A stretch of DNA of 13,235 bases from JAWLCQ01 sp041687095 (GTDB lineage: Bacteria > Planctomycetota > Phycisphaerae > SM23-33): positions 1 through 13,235 of the forward strand of contig JAWLCQ010000141.1 of assembly GCA_041687095.1 (NCBI GenBank), given 5' to 3'. A program made the position numbers and the translations under genes. The notes under the pieces are model-generated. The model was not told where the DNA came from, did not search any database, and saw nothing but the letters and a program-made list of their open reading frames with translations. Of the stretch, positions 5,994-13,224 are shown piece after piece. Each line of letters begins with the position of its first letter. Position 1 is the first letter of the stretch.

Positions 5994-7619
5994 ATGCACG
6001 AAATCACGATGCCCAAGGCCGGGCAGTCCATGGAGGACGGGACGATCGTCCGCTGGGTCAAGACCGTGGGCCAGACCGTCGCCGCCGGGGACATCCTCCT
6101 GGAGGTCGAGACCGACAAGGCGACCGTCGAGGTCGAGTCCGACGCGGCCGGGACGCTGCTGAAGATCCTCGTCCCCGAGGGCGAGACCGTCCCCGTACAC
6201 ACGCCCATCGCCCTGCTGGGACAGGCGGGCGAGAACGTCTCGGCGGCCGCTGCGTCGAGTTCACCGCAGAGCACGCAGGGGGCACAGAGGGAGGAGAAGG
6301 CGGAAGCGCCAACTGCCGCCGCCCCCGCGACGCCCGAGCCCTCCGCCGCCGGTGGCCCGGTCACGCCCGTCCTCATGCCCAAAGCGGGCCAGTCCATGGA
6401 GGAAGGCACGATCGTCTCCTGGAAGGTGAAGCCCGGGGACCGCGTGAACCAGGGCGACATCCTCTTCGAGGTCGAGACGGACAAGGCGAACGTCGAGGTC
6501 GAGTCCGACGCCCCCGGGCGGATCGCCCGCATCGTGGTCCCCGAGGGCGAGACCGTCGAGGTGCTCGTCCCCGTGGCGTTCCTGGCGGAGAGCGACGCGG
6601 ACGTGGACGCGTACCTGGCATCCCAGGGCGGGTCGGAACCGTTGAAGAAGGAGGACGCCGCGAGCGTCGCGACGGGGTCCGCTGCATCGTCCGCTATGGG
6701 AGCGCCCGAGGCGGTCGCAGCGACCGCCGCTAAACAGGATGCGACGGGGCGAGTGAAGGCCTCTCCCGCCGCCCGCAAGATCGCGGGCGAGAAGGGCGTG
6801 GACCTCGCGGCGGTTGGAAGCGGTCGCGGACCCGATGGACGCATCCTTTCGGATGATGTCCTGGAGGCGGCGAAGCGCGGTGTGGCGAGCGCCCCGGCGG
6901 CGACGAGCGCGGCGACCCTCGCTCCCGCCCCTGCGACGACGCCTGCCGCACCGGGCGAGGTCGTGCGGCGGAAGCTCACCGGGATGCGAAAGGCCATCGC
7001 CCGCAACCTCGTGCAGTCCAAGACCACGGTCCCCCACTTCTACATGCGGATGACCTTCGACGCCGCTCCCATGCAGGACTACTACCGCGGGGAGAAGGCC
7101 AAGTACCCCTGCTCGCTCAACGACGTCGTCGTCCTCGCCGTCGGGCGCACGCTGGCGGAGTTCCCCGCCTTCCGCTCCCGCATCGAGGGCGAGGAGATCG
7201 CCGAGTACCCCACCGCCAATATCGGGCTCGCGGTCGGGCTGGAGAACGGCCTGGTCGTTCCGGTGGTGATGGGCGCGGATGCGATGAGCCTCAAGCAGCT
7301 CGCGAGCGAGTCCCGCCGGATCATCGAATCCGCCCGTCGCGGCAAGATCGAGAACATGGGCCAGGGCGTGTTCACCATCTCAAACCTCGGGATGTTCGGT
7401 GTCGAGGAGTTCTCGGCGATCATCAACCCGCCCGAGTCGGGCATCCTGGCGGTCGGAACGATCCGCGAGGAGGTCATCGTCAGCGGCGGAACGATGCGCC
7501 CGGGCAAGGTGATGACCGTCACCCTCTCCGCCGATCACCGCGTCGCCGACGGCCTGGTGGCGGCGAAGTTCCTGGCGAGGCTCAAGGAGCTGCTGGAGTT
7601 CCCGGCGGCACTTGCGTGA
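5994..7619 (+). CDS. Dihydrolipoyl acyltransferase (E2) of a 2-oxoacid dehydrogenase complex, two lipoyl domains
   Basis: The 541-residue protein forms the core of the complex and transfers the acyl group from E1 to coenzyme A. Domains in order: lipoyl domain 1 (1-77, lipoyl lysine K42 in ETDKA), a linker, lipoyl domain 2 (124-200, K164 in ETDKA), an alanine-rich linker, the peripheral subunit-binding domain (about 254-292) and the catalytic domain (about 325-541). The active-site motif DHRVADG has H515 and D519. The start is ATG at 5994 with GGAAGGTGG just upstream. The first linker contains SPQSTQGAQREE, which is the translation of a nonamer repeat array (6265-6291). E2 genes usually adjoin E1; here E1 reads the other way across the control region, and E3 follows after a 154-base repeat-filled gap. 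Acyl specificity cannot be told from these motifs. Confidence 0.95.
   Translation: MHEITMPKAGQSMEDGTIVRWVKTVGQTVAAGDILLEVETDKATVEVESDAAGTLLKILVPEGETVPVHTPIALLGQAGENVSAAAASSSPQSTQGAQREEKAEAPTAAAPATPEPSAAGGPVTPVLMPKAGQSMEEGTIVSWKVKPGDRVNQGDILFEVETDKANVEVESDAPGRIARIVVPEGETVEVLVPVAFLAESDADVDAYLASQGGSEPLKKEDAASVATGSAASSAMGAPEAVAATAAKQDATGRVKASPAARKIAGEKGVDLAAVGSGRGPDGRILSDDVLEAAKRGVASAPAATSAATLAPAPATTPAAPGEVVRRKLTGMRKAIARNLVQSKTTVPHFYMRMTFDAAPMQDYYRGEKAKYPCSLNDVVVLAVGRTLAEFPAFRSRIEGEEIAEYPTANIGLAVGLENGLVVPVVMGADAMSLKQLASESRRIIESARRGKIENMGQGVFTISNLGMFGVEEFSAIINPPESGILAVGTIREEVIVSGGTMRPGKVMTVTLSADHRVADGLVAAKFLARLKELLEFPAALA
6265..6291. repeat. Nonamer array (CGCAGAG family) in the E2 linker
   Basis: Three 9-base units, CGCAGAGCA, CGCAGGGGG and CACAGAGGG, follow TTCAC and are followed by AGGAGAAGG. 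The order and flanks match the arms at 1095-1174, but only one arm is present. Each unit adds exactly three codons to the flexible linker between the lipoyl domains, a place that tolerates insertion. Confidence 0.85.
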
Positions 7620-7624
7620 CCGCA

Positions 7625-7751
7625 AGGTGAGAGGTGAGAGGTGAGAGGTTAGAGTGCCGATGCTCCGGCCCGGCCGATAGTTCCAGGGCCTTGATCCCGC
7701 TTCGGGCGTCCGCCTCCTGCCCTCTCACCTCTCACCTCTAACCTCTAACCT
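7625..7751. repeat. Inverted pair of AGGTGAG heptamer arrays between E2 and E3
   Basis: The left arm (7625-7654) is three AGGTGAG units and one AGGTTAG. The right arm (7722-7751), read on the other strand, is two AGGTTAG then two AGGTGAG. They enclose a unique core of about 67 bases. The pair fills most of the 154-base gap and ends 22 bases before the E3 start. As RNA it could form a hairpin inside the message. Confidence 0.9.
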
Positions 7752-7773
7752 TGTTCCTTGCAGTGAGAATCCA

Positions 7774-9195
7774 ATGACAACCGAACCCTACGACATCGCA
7801 GTAATCGGCGCGGGACCAGGCGGGTACATCGCGGCCCTCAAGGCCGGGCAGATGGGCGCGCGGACCGTCGTCATCGAGAAGGGCCCCGTCGGGGGGACGT
7901 GCCTGAACGTCGGGTGCATCCCGTCAAAGGCGCTGCTGGCGTCGGCGGACCTGATGCACCACCTCGCGCACGCCAAGGAGATGGGCGTCGAACTCGACGG
8001 AACCGCCCGGGTGAACTGGGCGACCATCCAGGGGCGTAAGGACCGCATCATCAAGACGCTCCGCGGGGGCGTGGAGGGGCTGTTCAAGGCCCGCAAGGTG
8101 GACCTGCTCCGCGGGACCGCCCGCCTCACCGCCCCCCACCGCATCGCCCTCACCGACGACAAGGGCGCCGCGAGCGAGATCACGGCGAAGAAGGTCCTCC
8201 TCGCCGTCGGGTCCACGCCCTCCCGCATCCCCGGTTGGCCGACGGACACGCAGTTCGTCTGCACGAGCGACGAAGCCCTGCACTGGAGCGAGCTGCCCAG
8301 GCGCCTGCTGATCGTCGGCGGCGGGGTCATCGGGGCGGAGTTTGCCTGCATGATGCAGCCGCTGGGCGTGCAGGTCACCGTCGTCGAGATGCTCCCCCGC
8401 CTGCTGCCCAACATGGAACCGGAACTGGGGAACGAACTCGCCAAGGTGCTCGGCAAGCGGGGCATCGCCATCCACGTCGGGGCGAAGGTGGACGACCTCC
8501 GCCTCGAGGGCAACGGGGTCCGCGCCACGCTCGGGGACGGGACGGTCATCCTCGCCGACAAGGTCCTCGTCGCCACGGGCCGGCGGCCGGCGACGGGAGA
8601 TCTGGGCCTCGACGCGGTGGGGCTGACGACCGACCGCGGGTTCCTCCGCGTCAACGAGCGGATGGAGACGCCGCTGCCGGACCACTACTGCATCGGCGAT
8701 GCGAACGGCCGCTGCCTCCTCGCCCACGCCGCCAGCGCCCAAGGCGTGGTGGCCGTCGAGAACGCTTTGGGGCATTCGGCCGTCTACGACGCCCCCATCC
8801 CCGAGGCCGTCTACACCTTCCCCGAGGTCGCCGCCGTCGGGCTCACCACCGAACGCGCCCGCGAAAAGGGCATCCCGCTGTCGGTGGGAACCTTCCCGAT
8901 GAGCTACCTGGGCAAGGCGATGGCCGCCAACGACACCGCCGGGTTCGTCAAGGTCCTCCGCCACCGCGAGACGCACGAGCTTGTGGGCGTGCATATGATG
9001 GGGCACAACGTCACCGAGTGCATCGCGGCCGCGGGCGTGATGCTGCACGAGAAGCTCTCCGTCCGCGCCGCGGCCGAGATCGTGATGGCGCACCCGACGA
9101 TGAGCGAGACGCTGCATGAAGGGCTGGAGGACGCCCTGGGCGCCGCCCTGCACCTGCCCCCGCGCAAGGTGCTCCGCGTCGCCAGCGGCGCGTGA
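7774..9195 (+). CDS. lpdA: Dihydrolipoyl dehydrogenase (E3)
   Basis: The 473-residue flavoprotein reoxidises the dihydrolipoyl arms of E2 with NAD. It shows the FAD-binding GAGPGG (12-17), the redox disulfide in GGTCLNVGC (C43 and C48), a second glycine-rich NAD-binding motif VGGGVIGAE near residue 180, and the C-terminal HPTMSE with catalytic H440 and E445. All key residues are present and the length is normal. The ATG follows GTGAGAATCCA, with no strong Shine-Dalgarno sequence; no better in-frame start is visible. It follows E2 on the same strand and with it and the divergent E1 completes the complex. Confidence 0.97.
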   Translation: MTTEPYDIAVIGAGPGGYIAALKAGQMGARTVVIEKGPVGGTCLNVGCIPSKALLASADLMHHLAHAKEMGVELDGTARVNWATIQGRKDRIIKTLRGGVEGLFKARKVDLLRGTARLTAPHRIALTDDKGAASEITAKKVLLAVGSTPSRIPGWPTDTQFVCTSDEALHWSELPRRLLIVGGGVIGAEFACMMQPLGVQVTVVEMLPRLLPNMEPELGNELAKVLGKRGIAIHVGAKVDDLRLEGNGVRATLGDGTVILADKVLVATGRRPATGDLGLDAVGLTTDRGFLRVNERMETPLPDHYCIGDANGRCLLAHAASAQGVVAVENALGHSAVYDAPIPEAVYTFPEVAAVGLTTERAREKGIPLSVGTFPMSYLGKAMAANDTAGFVKVLRHRETHELVGVHMMGHNVTECIAAAGVMLHEKLSVRAAAEIVMAHPTMSETLHEGLEDALGAALHLPPRKVLRVASGA

Positions 9196-9234
9196 TCTTC
9201 GATCTTGAGAAGAAGAAACAGCCCCAAAGAAAGG

Positions 9235-9417
9235 GATTGCGCAGATTACAGGATTACACGGATTGAGGAGAAAGACTGTGTTGGGTCTGCGGGTCCCGCG
9301 ATGGCTTGGTCGCTTCAGCGACCATGATCCGGTACGCTGGGCAGGCCATGGTCGCTGAAGCGACCAAGCCGGGGAACGCCTCCTCCCCATCTGTGCAGCC
9401 CTGAAATCTGTGTAATC
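9235..9417. repeat. Inverted pair of GATTACA nonamer arrays
   Basis: The left arm (9235-9269) reads GATTGCGCA, GATTACAG, GATTACACG, GATTGAGGA. The right arm (9391-9417), read on the other strand, gives GATTACACA, GATTTCAGG and GCTGCACAG. The period is about nine bases with drift. The arms flank the REP-like pair at 9303-9370. Together they occupy most of the 279-base gap between E3 and the PHP-like gene. Confidence 0.8.
9303..9370. repeat. REP-like pair: two 24-base hairpin units in perfect inversion
   Basis: The 24 bases at 9303-9326 are the exact reverse complement of 9347-9370, with a 20-base spacer. Each arm is itself a hairpin, GGTCGC-TTCA-GCGACC (or GGTCGC-TGAA-GCGACC). This double symmetry is the layout of paired REP elements, which are moved by RAYT-type transposases in other bacteria. 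No such transposase is in the window. Confidence 0.9.
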
Positions 9418-9474
9418 CCCCTCTCGCTGCTGTATGCTGCTGTGCGGTCGGGGGGCGGGAACGCAAAGGCAACT

Positions 9475-10746
9475 ATGAACGCACTGACAACCATTCGAGA
9501 CATCGGAAGCGTCGAGGCACTGCACGCCGCCGCCGAGCGGGGCATCGCCCCCGCCCAGCGCCCGCAGGTCAACTCCCACGTCCACCTGCCCCCCAACTTC
9601 TCGGCCTTTGAGACCGTCGGGCAGGTCGTGGACCTCGCGCAGCAGCAGGGCGTGGGCGTGCTGGGCGTGAGCAACTACTACGACTACCGCGTCTACGACG
9701 ACTTCGCCGCCCGCACCGCCGACGCCGGCATCTTCCCGCTGTACGGGCTGGAGATCATCGCCCTCATCGACCGCCTCGTCCGCCAGGGCGTCCTGATCAA
9801 CGACCCGGGCAACCCGGGCAAGATCTACATCTGCGGGAAGGGCATCACGCGGTTCATCGAGCAGACCCCGCGCACCCGCGAGTTGCTCGACACCATCCGC
9901 CGCAACGACGCCTCCCGGATGGCCGTCATGGCCGCCCGCATCGCCACCATCTTCGCCGCCCACGGAGTGGACACGGGCGTCGACGCCCGCGACGTCATCG
10001 ACATGGTCGTCAACCGCCACGACGTGCCCCGCGAGACCGTGACGCTCCAGGAGCGCCACGTCGCCCAGCGGTTCCAGGAGGCGCTGTTCGCACAGGTCCC
10101 CGAGGGCGAGCGCACCGCCCGCCTCACCGAGATCTTCGCAAAGGCACCCAAGAGCGCACCCACCGACGCCGTCGGTCTCCAGGGCGAGATCCGCTCGCAT
10201 CTGATGAAGGCGGGCAAGCCCGCGTTCGTCGAGGAGTCCTTCCTCACCTTCGAGCAGGCCCACGAACTCATTCGCCAGCTCGGGGGCATCCCCTGCTACC
10301 CCACGCTCGCCGACGGGACCAGCCCCATCTGCCCCTTCGAGACCCCCGTCGAAGCGCTGATCGAGAACATCCTGTCCCTCAACGTCCACATGGCCGAGCT
10401 GATCCCCATCCGCAACACGCCCGAGGTGCTCGATCAGTACGTGACGGCGATGCGGAGGGCGGGGCTCGCGGTGGTCGCGGGGACCGAGCACAACACGCTG
10501 GACCTGATCCCCATTGCCCCCACGTGCAAGGGCGGTGCTCCCATCCCCGAGCGCGTGCAGGAGATCTTCTGGGAAGGCGCCTGCGTCACCGCCGCCCACC
10601 AGTTCCTCACCGCCCACGGGCAGGAGGGCTTCGTCCTCGCGGACGGATCCCCCAACCGCAACTACCCCACCGGCGATGAGCGCATCCGGGCGTTCGCAAG
10701 ACTCGGGGCGGCGGTGATCCAGGAGTACTTCGAGAAGCACGCGTAG
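9475..10746 (+). CDS. PHP-like putative metal-dependent hydrolase
   Basis: The protein has 423 residues. The start ATG at 9475 follows AAAGG with five bases between; an earlier in-frame ATG at 9442 lacks a site. The N-terminal NSHVHLPPNFSAF (33-45) holds an HxH motif, followed by GVLGVSNYYDY (61-71) and YGLEI (90-94). Near the C-terminus AGTEHNT (336-341 region; E338, H339) could supply further metal ligands. This layout recalls the PHP fold, whose members hydrolyse phosphoesters using two or three metal ions. I infer a phosphatase or hydrolase for a sugar-phosphate-like metabolite, but family membership is from motifs only. No signal peptide or membrane segment is seen, so it should be cytoplasmic. 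It lies between E3 and the aldolase-SDR on the same strand, so a role in the same pathway is plausible. Confidence 0.7.
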   Translation: MNALTTIRDIGSVEALHAAAERGIAPAQRPQVNSHVHLPPNFSAFETVGQVVDLAQQQGVGVLGVSNYYDYRVYDDFAARTADAGIFPLYGLEIIALIDRLVRQGVLINDPGNPGKIYICGKGITRFIEQTPRTRELLDTIRRNDASRMAVMAARIATIFAAHGVDTGVDARDVIDMVVNRHDVPRETVTLQERHVAQRFQEALFAQVPEGERTARLTEIFAKAPKSAPTDAVGLQGEIRSHLMKAGKPAFVEESFLTFEQAHELIRQLGGIPCYPTLADGTSPICPFETPVEALIENILSLNVHMAELIPIRNTPEVLDQYVTAMRRAGLAVVAGTEHNTLDLIPIAPTCKGGAPIPERVQEIFWEGACVTAAHQFLTAHGQEGFVLADGSPNRNYPTGDERIRAFARLGAAVIQEYFEKHA

Positions 10747-10764
10747 GCCTCACGCACAGGCCAC

Positions 10765-10800
10765 CGCGGAGAACGCGGAGAGCGCAGAGAGCGCAGAGAG
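10765..10800. repeat. Nonamer array (CGCAGAG family), four units
   Basis: Units are CGCGGAGAA, CGCGGAGAG, CGCAGAGAG and CGCAGAGAG, starting 19 bases after the stop of the PHP-like gene. This is a third copy of the family at 1095-1174 and 6265-6291. A short hairpin, GCTT-TGCGGAGCG-AAGC, follows near 10814-10830. No clear inverted partner of the same family lies in this gap. Confidence 0.85.
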
Positions 10801-10888
10801 AAGCGGGTGCCGTGCTTTGCGGAGCGAAGCGGAGCAACCACGCCCAACCAACGCCGCCCGGGAATTGCCTGAAACGTGTATGCCCCAC

Positions 10889-10964
10889 CGCAAAGACCGC
10901 GAGGATCGCAAAGGCTGGAACAGAACATCCGCCCTTCTTTGCGTCCTTTGCGATCTTTGCGGTG
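10889..10964. repeat. Inverted pair of CGCAAAG nonamer arrays
   Basis: The left arm (10889-10915) is CGCAAAGAC, CGCGAGGAT, CGCAAAGGC. The right arm (10938-10964) is TTTGCGTCC, TTTGCGATC, TTTGCGGTG, which is the inverted form. The core is 22 bases. It is a close cousin of the CGCAGAG family and ends 20 bases before the aldolase-SDR start, so the message upstream of that gene can fold into a strong hairpin. Confidence 0.9.
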
Positions 10965-10984
10965 TAAGAACAAGGTAGGGAAGT

Positions 10985-13192
10985 ATGAGTTCGGACCCAA
11001 TCGACCGTCTGCTGGATGACCTGGTGGAACTCTCCCGCGCGTACGGGGCCGACCCGCAGTTCGTGCTCGCGGGCGGGGGCAATACGTCGGTGAAGACGGA
11101 GGGACGGCTGTGGGTGAAGGCCAGCGGGTTCGCCCTGGCCACCATCACCCGCGAGGGGTTCGCCGAACTCGACCGTGAGAAGCTCCAGCAGCTCCTCGAC
11201 GCCGACCTCGGGCCCGACCCCGAGCAGCGGGAGCGTTGCTTCAAGCAGTCCGTCCTCGACGCCCGCGTGGACCCCGCCAAGGCGCAGCGGCCCAGCGTGG
11301 AGACGCTGCTGCACCACCTGCTGCCCGGGCGGTTCGTCGTCCACACGCACCCCACCCTCGTCAACGCCGTCACCTGCTGCACCACCGGGGAGTCCATCGC
11401 CCGCGAACTGCTCGGGGACGACGCCCTGTGGGTGCCCTACACCGATCCCGGGTTCACGCTCGCCCTCGCCCTCCGCGACGCCCTGCGGGACTACACCGCC
11501 CGCACGCACCGCCCCTGCCCCCCCGCCATCCTCATCCAGAACCACGGACTGTTCGTCGCGGGCGACTCCGCCGAGGAGATCCGCAAGCGGACCGGCACCG
11601 TCATGGACCGCGTCCGCCAACGCGTCGGGGCCACACCCACCGAGCCCTTCGGGCCCGTCCAGCGCGTCGAACCCACGCTCGCCCGCACGCTCATCGAGAC
11701 TCTCGCCCCCGCCCTCCGCGGGCTGCTGGGGGCGGCCGACCCTGCCGTGGCATGGGCGTCCCGCCCATGTGTCGCAGGGGCGTCCCGCCCCTGCTCCCAA
11801 ACCGCCTCGGGCGCCCAACAAGACGACACCGGGACGGCCAACAAGGCTCCCTCTGGCGAAGACCACGGGCAAGATGCCCGTGCCACCGAAGAAGCGCGTG
11901 CCACCCAACCGCCGCGGGACCGCCTGCCCATCGTGACCTTCGACGAGTCCCCCGTCATCCTCGCCCTTGCCGGGGCCTCCGAAGGCCAGCGCCTCGCGCT
12001 GGCTGGGCCCGTCACGCCCGACCACCTCGTCTACTGCGGATCGTTCCCCATGTGGTTCGAGCCCGTGTCCGAGGAGGCCCCCTCGCAGACTATCGAGCGC
12101 CTCCGCCTCGCCGTCCGACTGCACACCGAGCAGTACCGCCTCGCTCCCCGCGTCGTGCTCGTCAAGGGCCTGGGCGCCTTCTGCATCGGTGACGACGCCG
12201 CCTCCGCCCTCACCGTCCGCGACCTCTACCGCGATGCCGCCACCGTCATGGCCGGGGCGCAGACGCTAGGCGGGATCCGCCCGATGGCCGACGAACACCG
12301 AAAGTTCATCGAGGATTGGGAGGTCGAGGCCTACCGCCGCTCCGTCGCCGCCGCCGCGGGCCGCTCCGCCGGACGGGCGGCCGGCAAGGTCGCCGTCGTC
12401 ACCGGGGCCGCCCAGGGCTTCGGGTACGAGATCGCCACCGACCTCGCCGCCCAGTCCGCCCACGTCGCCCTCGCCGACATCAATGAGGGCGGCGTGTCCA
12501 AGGCCGCCGCGAAGCTCGCCGAGTCCCACCCCCACCGGGCGATCGGCCTGGTGATGAACGTCACCGACGAAGCCTCCATCGCCGACGCCCTCCACCAGGT
12601 CGTCCGCACCTGGGGCGGGGTGGACCTGTTCGTCTCCAACGCGGGCGTCCTCAAGGCGGGCTCGGTCAAGACCCAGTCCCTCAAGGACTTCGACTTCGTA
12701 ACCCGCGTGAACTACACGGGCTACTTCCTGTGCGTGCAGAAGGTCGCCCCCATCCTCGCGACGCAGCATTCCGCCAACGCGGAGTCCTGGTCGGACATCA
12801 TCCAGATCAACTCCAAGAGCGGCCTGGAGGGGTCCAACCGCAACGGGGCGTACGCGGGCAGCAAGTTCGGGGGCATCGGGCTCACGCAGTCGTTCGCCCT
12901 GGAACTCGTCGAGGACGGGATCAAGGTCAACTCGATCTGCCCGGGCAACTTCTTCGACGGGCCCCTGTGGTCCGACCCCGAGAACGGGCTCTTCGTGCAG
13001 TACCTCCGCACGGGCAAGGTCCCCGGCGCCCAGACCATCGCCGACGTCCGCCGCTTCTACGAAGCCAAGGTCCCCATGAAACGAGGCACCACCACCGCCG
13101 ACGTCATGAAGGCCGTCTACTACCTCATGGAACAGAAGTACGAGACGGGGCAGGCGGTGCCCGTGACGGGTGGACAGGTGATGCTTAAATGA
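10985..13192 (+). CDS. Bifunctional class II aldolase / short-chain dehydrogenase
   Basis: The 735-residue protein joins two enzymes. The N-terminal class II aldolase (about 1-250) has GGGNTS (31-36), SVET with E106, the metal-binding HTH (H120, H122) and NHG (186-188). A linking domain follows (about 310-455). The C-terminal SDR (about 466-735) has TGAAQGFG (473-480), NAG (552-554), a serine region INSKS (608-612) and YxxxK (Y623, K627). Its tail, VPMKRG...TGQAVPVTGGQVM, strongly recalls sorbitol-6-phosphate 2-dehydrogenase (from memory). The general fold order resembles rhamnulose-1-phosphate aldolase/dehydrogenase fusions. It probably cleaves or oxidises a sugar or polyol phosphate using NAD. 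Residues about 256-307 translate a cluster of hairpin repeats and are not expected in the family; without them the length is about 680, the usual size. The start has GTAGGGAAGT before the ATG. Confidence 0.88.
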   Translation: MSSDPIDRLLDDLVELSRAYGADPQFVLAGGGNTSVKTEGRLWVKASGFALATITREGFAELDREKLQQLLDADLGPDPEQRERCFKQSVLDARVDPAKAQRPSVETLLHHLLPGRFVVHTHPTLVNAVTCCTTGESIARELLGDDALWVPYTDPGFTLALALRDALRDYTARTHRPCPPAILIQNHGLFVAGDSAEEIRKRTGTVMDRVRQRVGATPTEPFGPVQRVEPTLARTLIETLAPALRGLLGAADPAVAWASRPCVAGASRPCSQTASGAQQDDTGTANKAPSGEDHGQDARATEEARATQPPRDRLPIVTFDESPVILALAGASEGQRLALAGPVTPDHLVYCGSFPMWFEPVSEEAPSQTIERLRLAVRLHTEQYRLAPRVVLVKGLGAFCIGDDAASALTVRDLYRDAATVMAGAQTLGGIRPMADEHRKFIEDWEVEAYRRSVAAAAGRSAGRAAGKVAVVTGAAQGFGYEIATDLAAQSAHVALADINEGGVSKAAAKLAESHPHRAIGLVMNVTDEASIADALHQVVRTWGGVDLFVSNAGVLKAGSVKTQSLKDFDFVTRVNYTGYFLCVQKVAPILATQHSANAESWSDIIQINSKSGLEGSNRNGAYAGSKFGGIGLTQSFALELVEDGIKVNSICPGNFFDGPLWSDPENGLFVQYLRTGKVPGAQTIADVRRFYEAKVPMKRGTTTADVMKAVYYLMEQKYETGQAVPVTGGQVMLK
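11751..11882. repeat. Cluster of three short hairpins inside the aldolase-SDR gene
   Basis: Perfect 8-bp stems with 3-base loops: CATGGGCG-TCC-CGCCCATG (11751-11769), CAGGGGCG-TCC-CGCCCCTG (11775-11793) and CACGGGCA-AGA-TGCCCGTG (11864-11882). They translate in frame as AWASRPCVAGASRPC and HGQDARAT. These hairpins are of a type I recall as common between genes in planctomycetes and verrucomicrobia. Here they sit between the aldolase and the linking domain. Confidence 0.9.
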
Positions 13193-13196
13193 GAGA

Positions 13197-13224
13197 GGCA
13201 CTAGGGAATAGGGACTAGGGAATA
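13197..13224. repeat. Heptamer array (GGCACTA family), left arm only
   Basis: Units GGCACTA, GGGAATA, GGGACTA, GGGAATA begin four bases after the aldolase-SDR stop. A GGCGGAAGAGG tail runs to the window edge. This is the same family as 5751-5963. The inverted arm, if present, lies outside the window. Confidence 0.9.

Noticed and set aside
7924..10740. Minus-strand open frame of about 938 codons opposite E3 and the PHP-like gene
   Set aside because: It spans two well-supported plus-strand genes and their repeat-filled gap, and its product is low-complexity. It is an antisense shadow.
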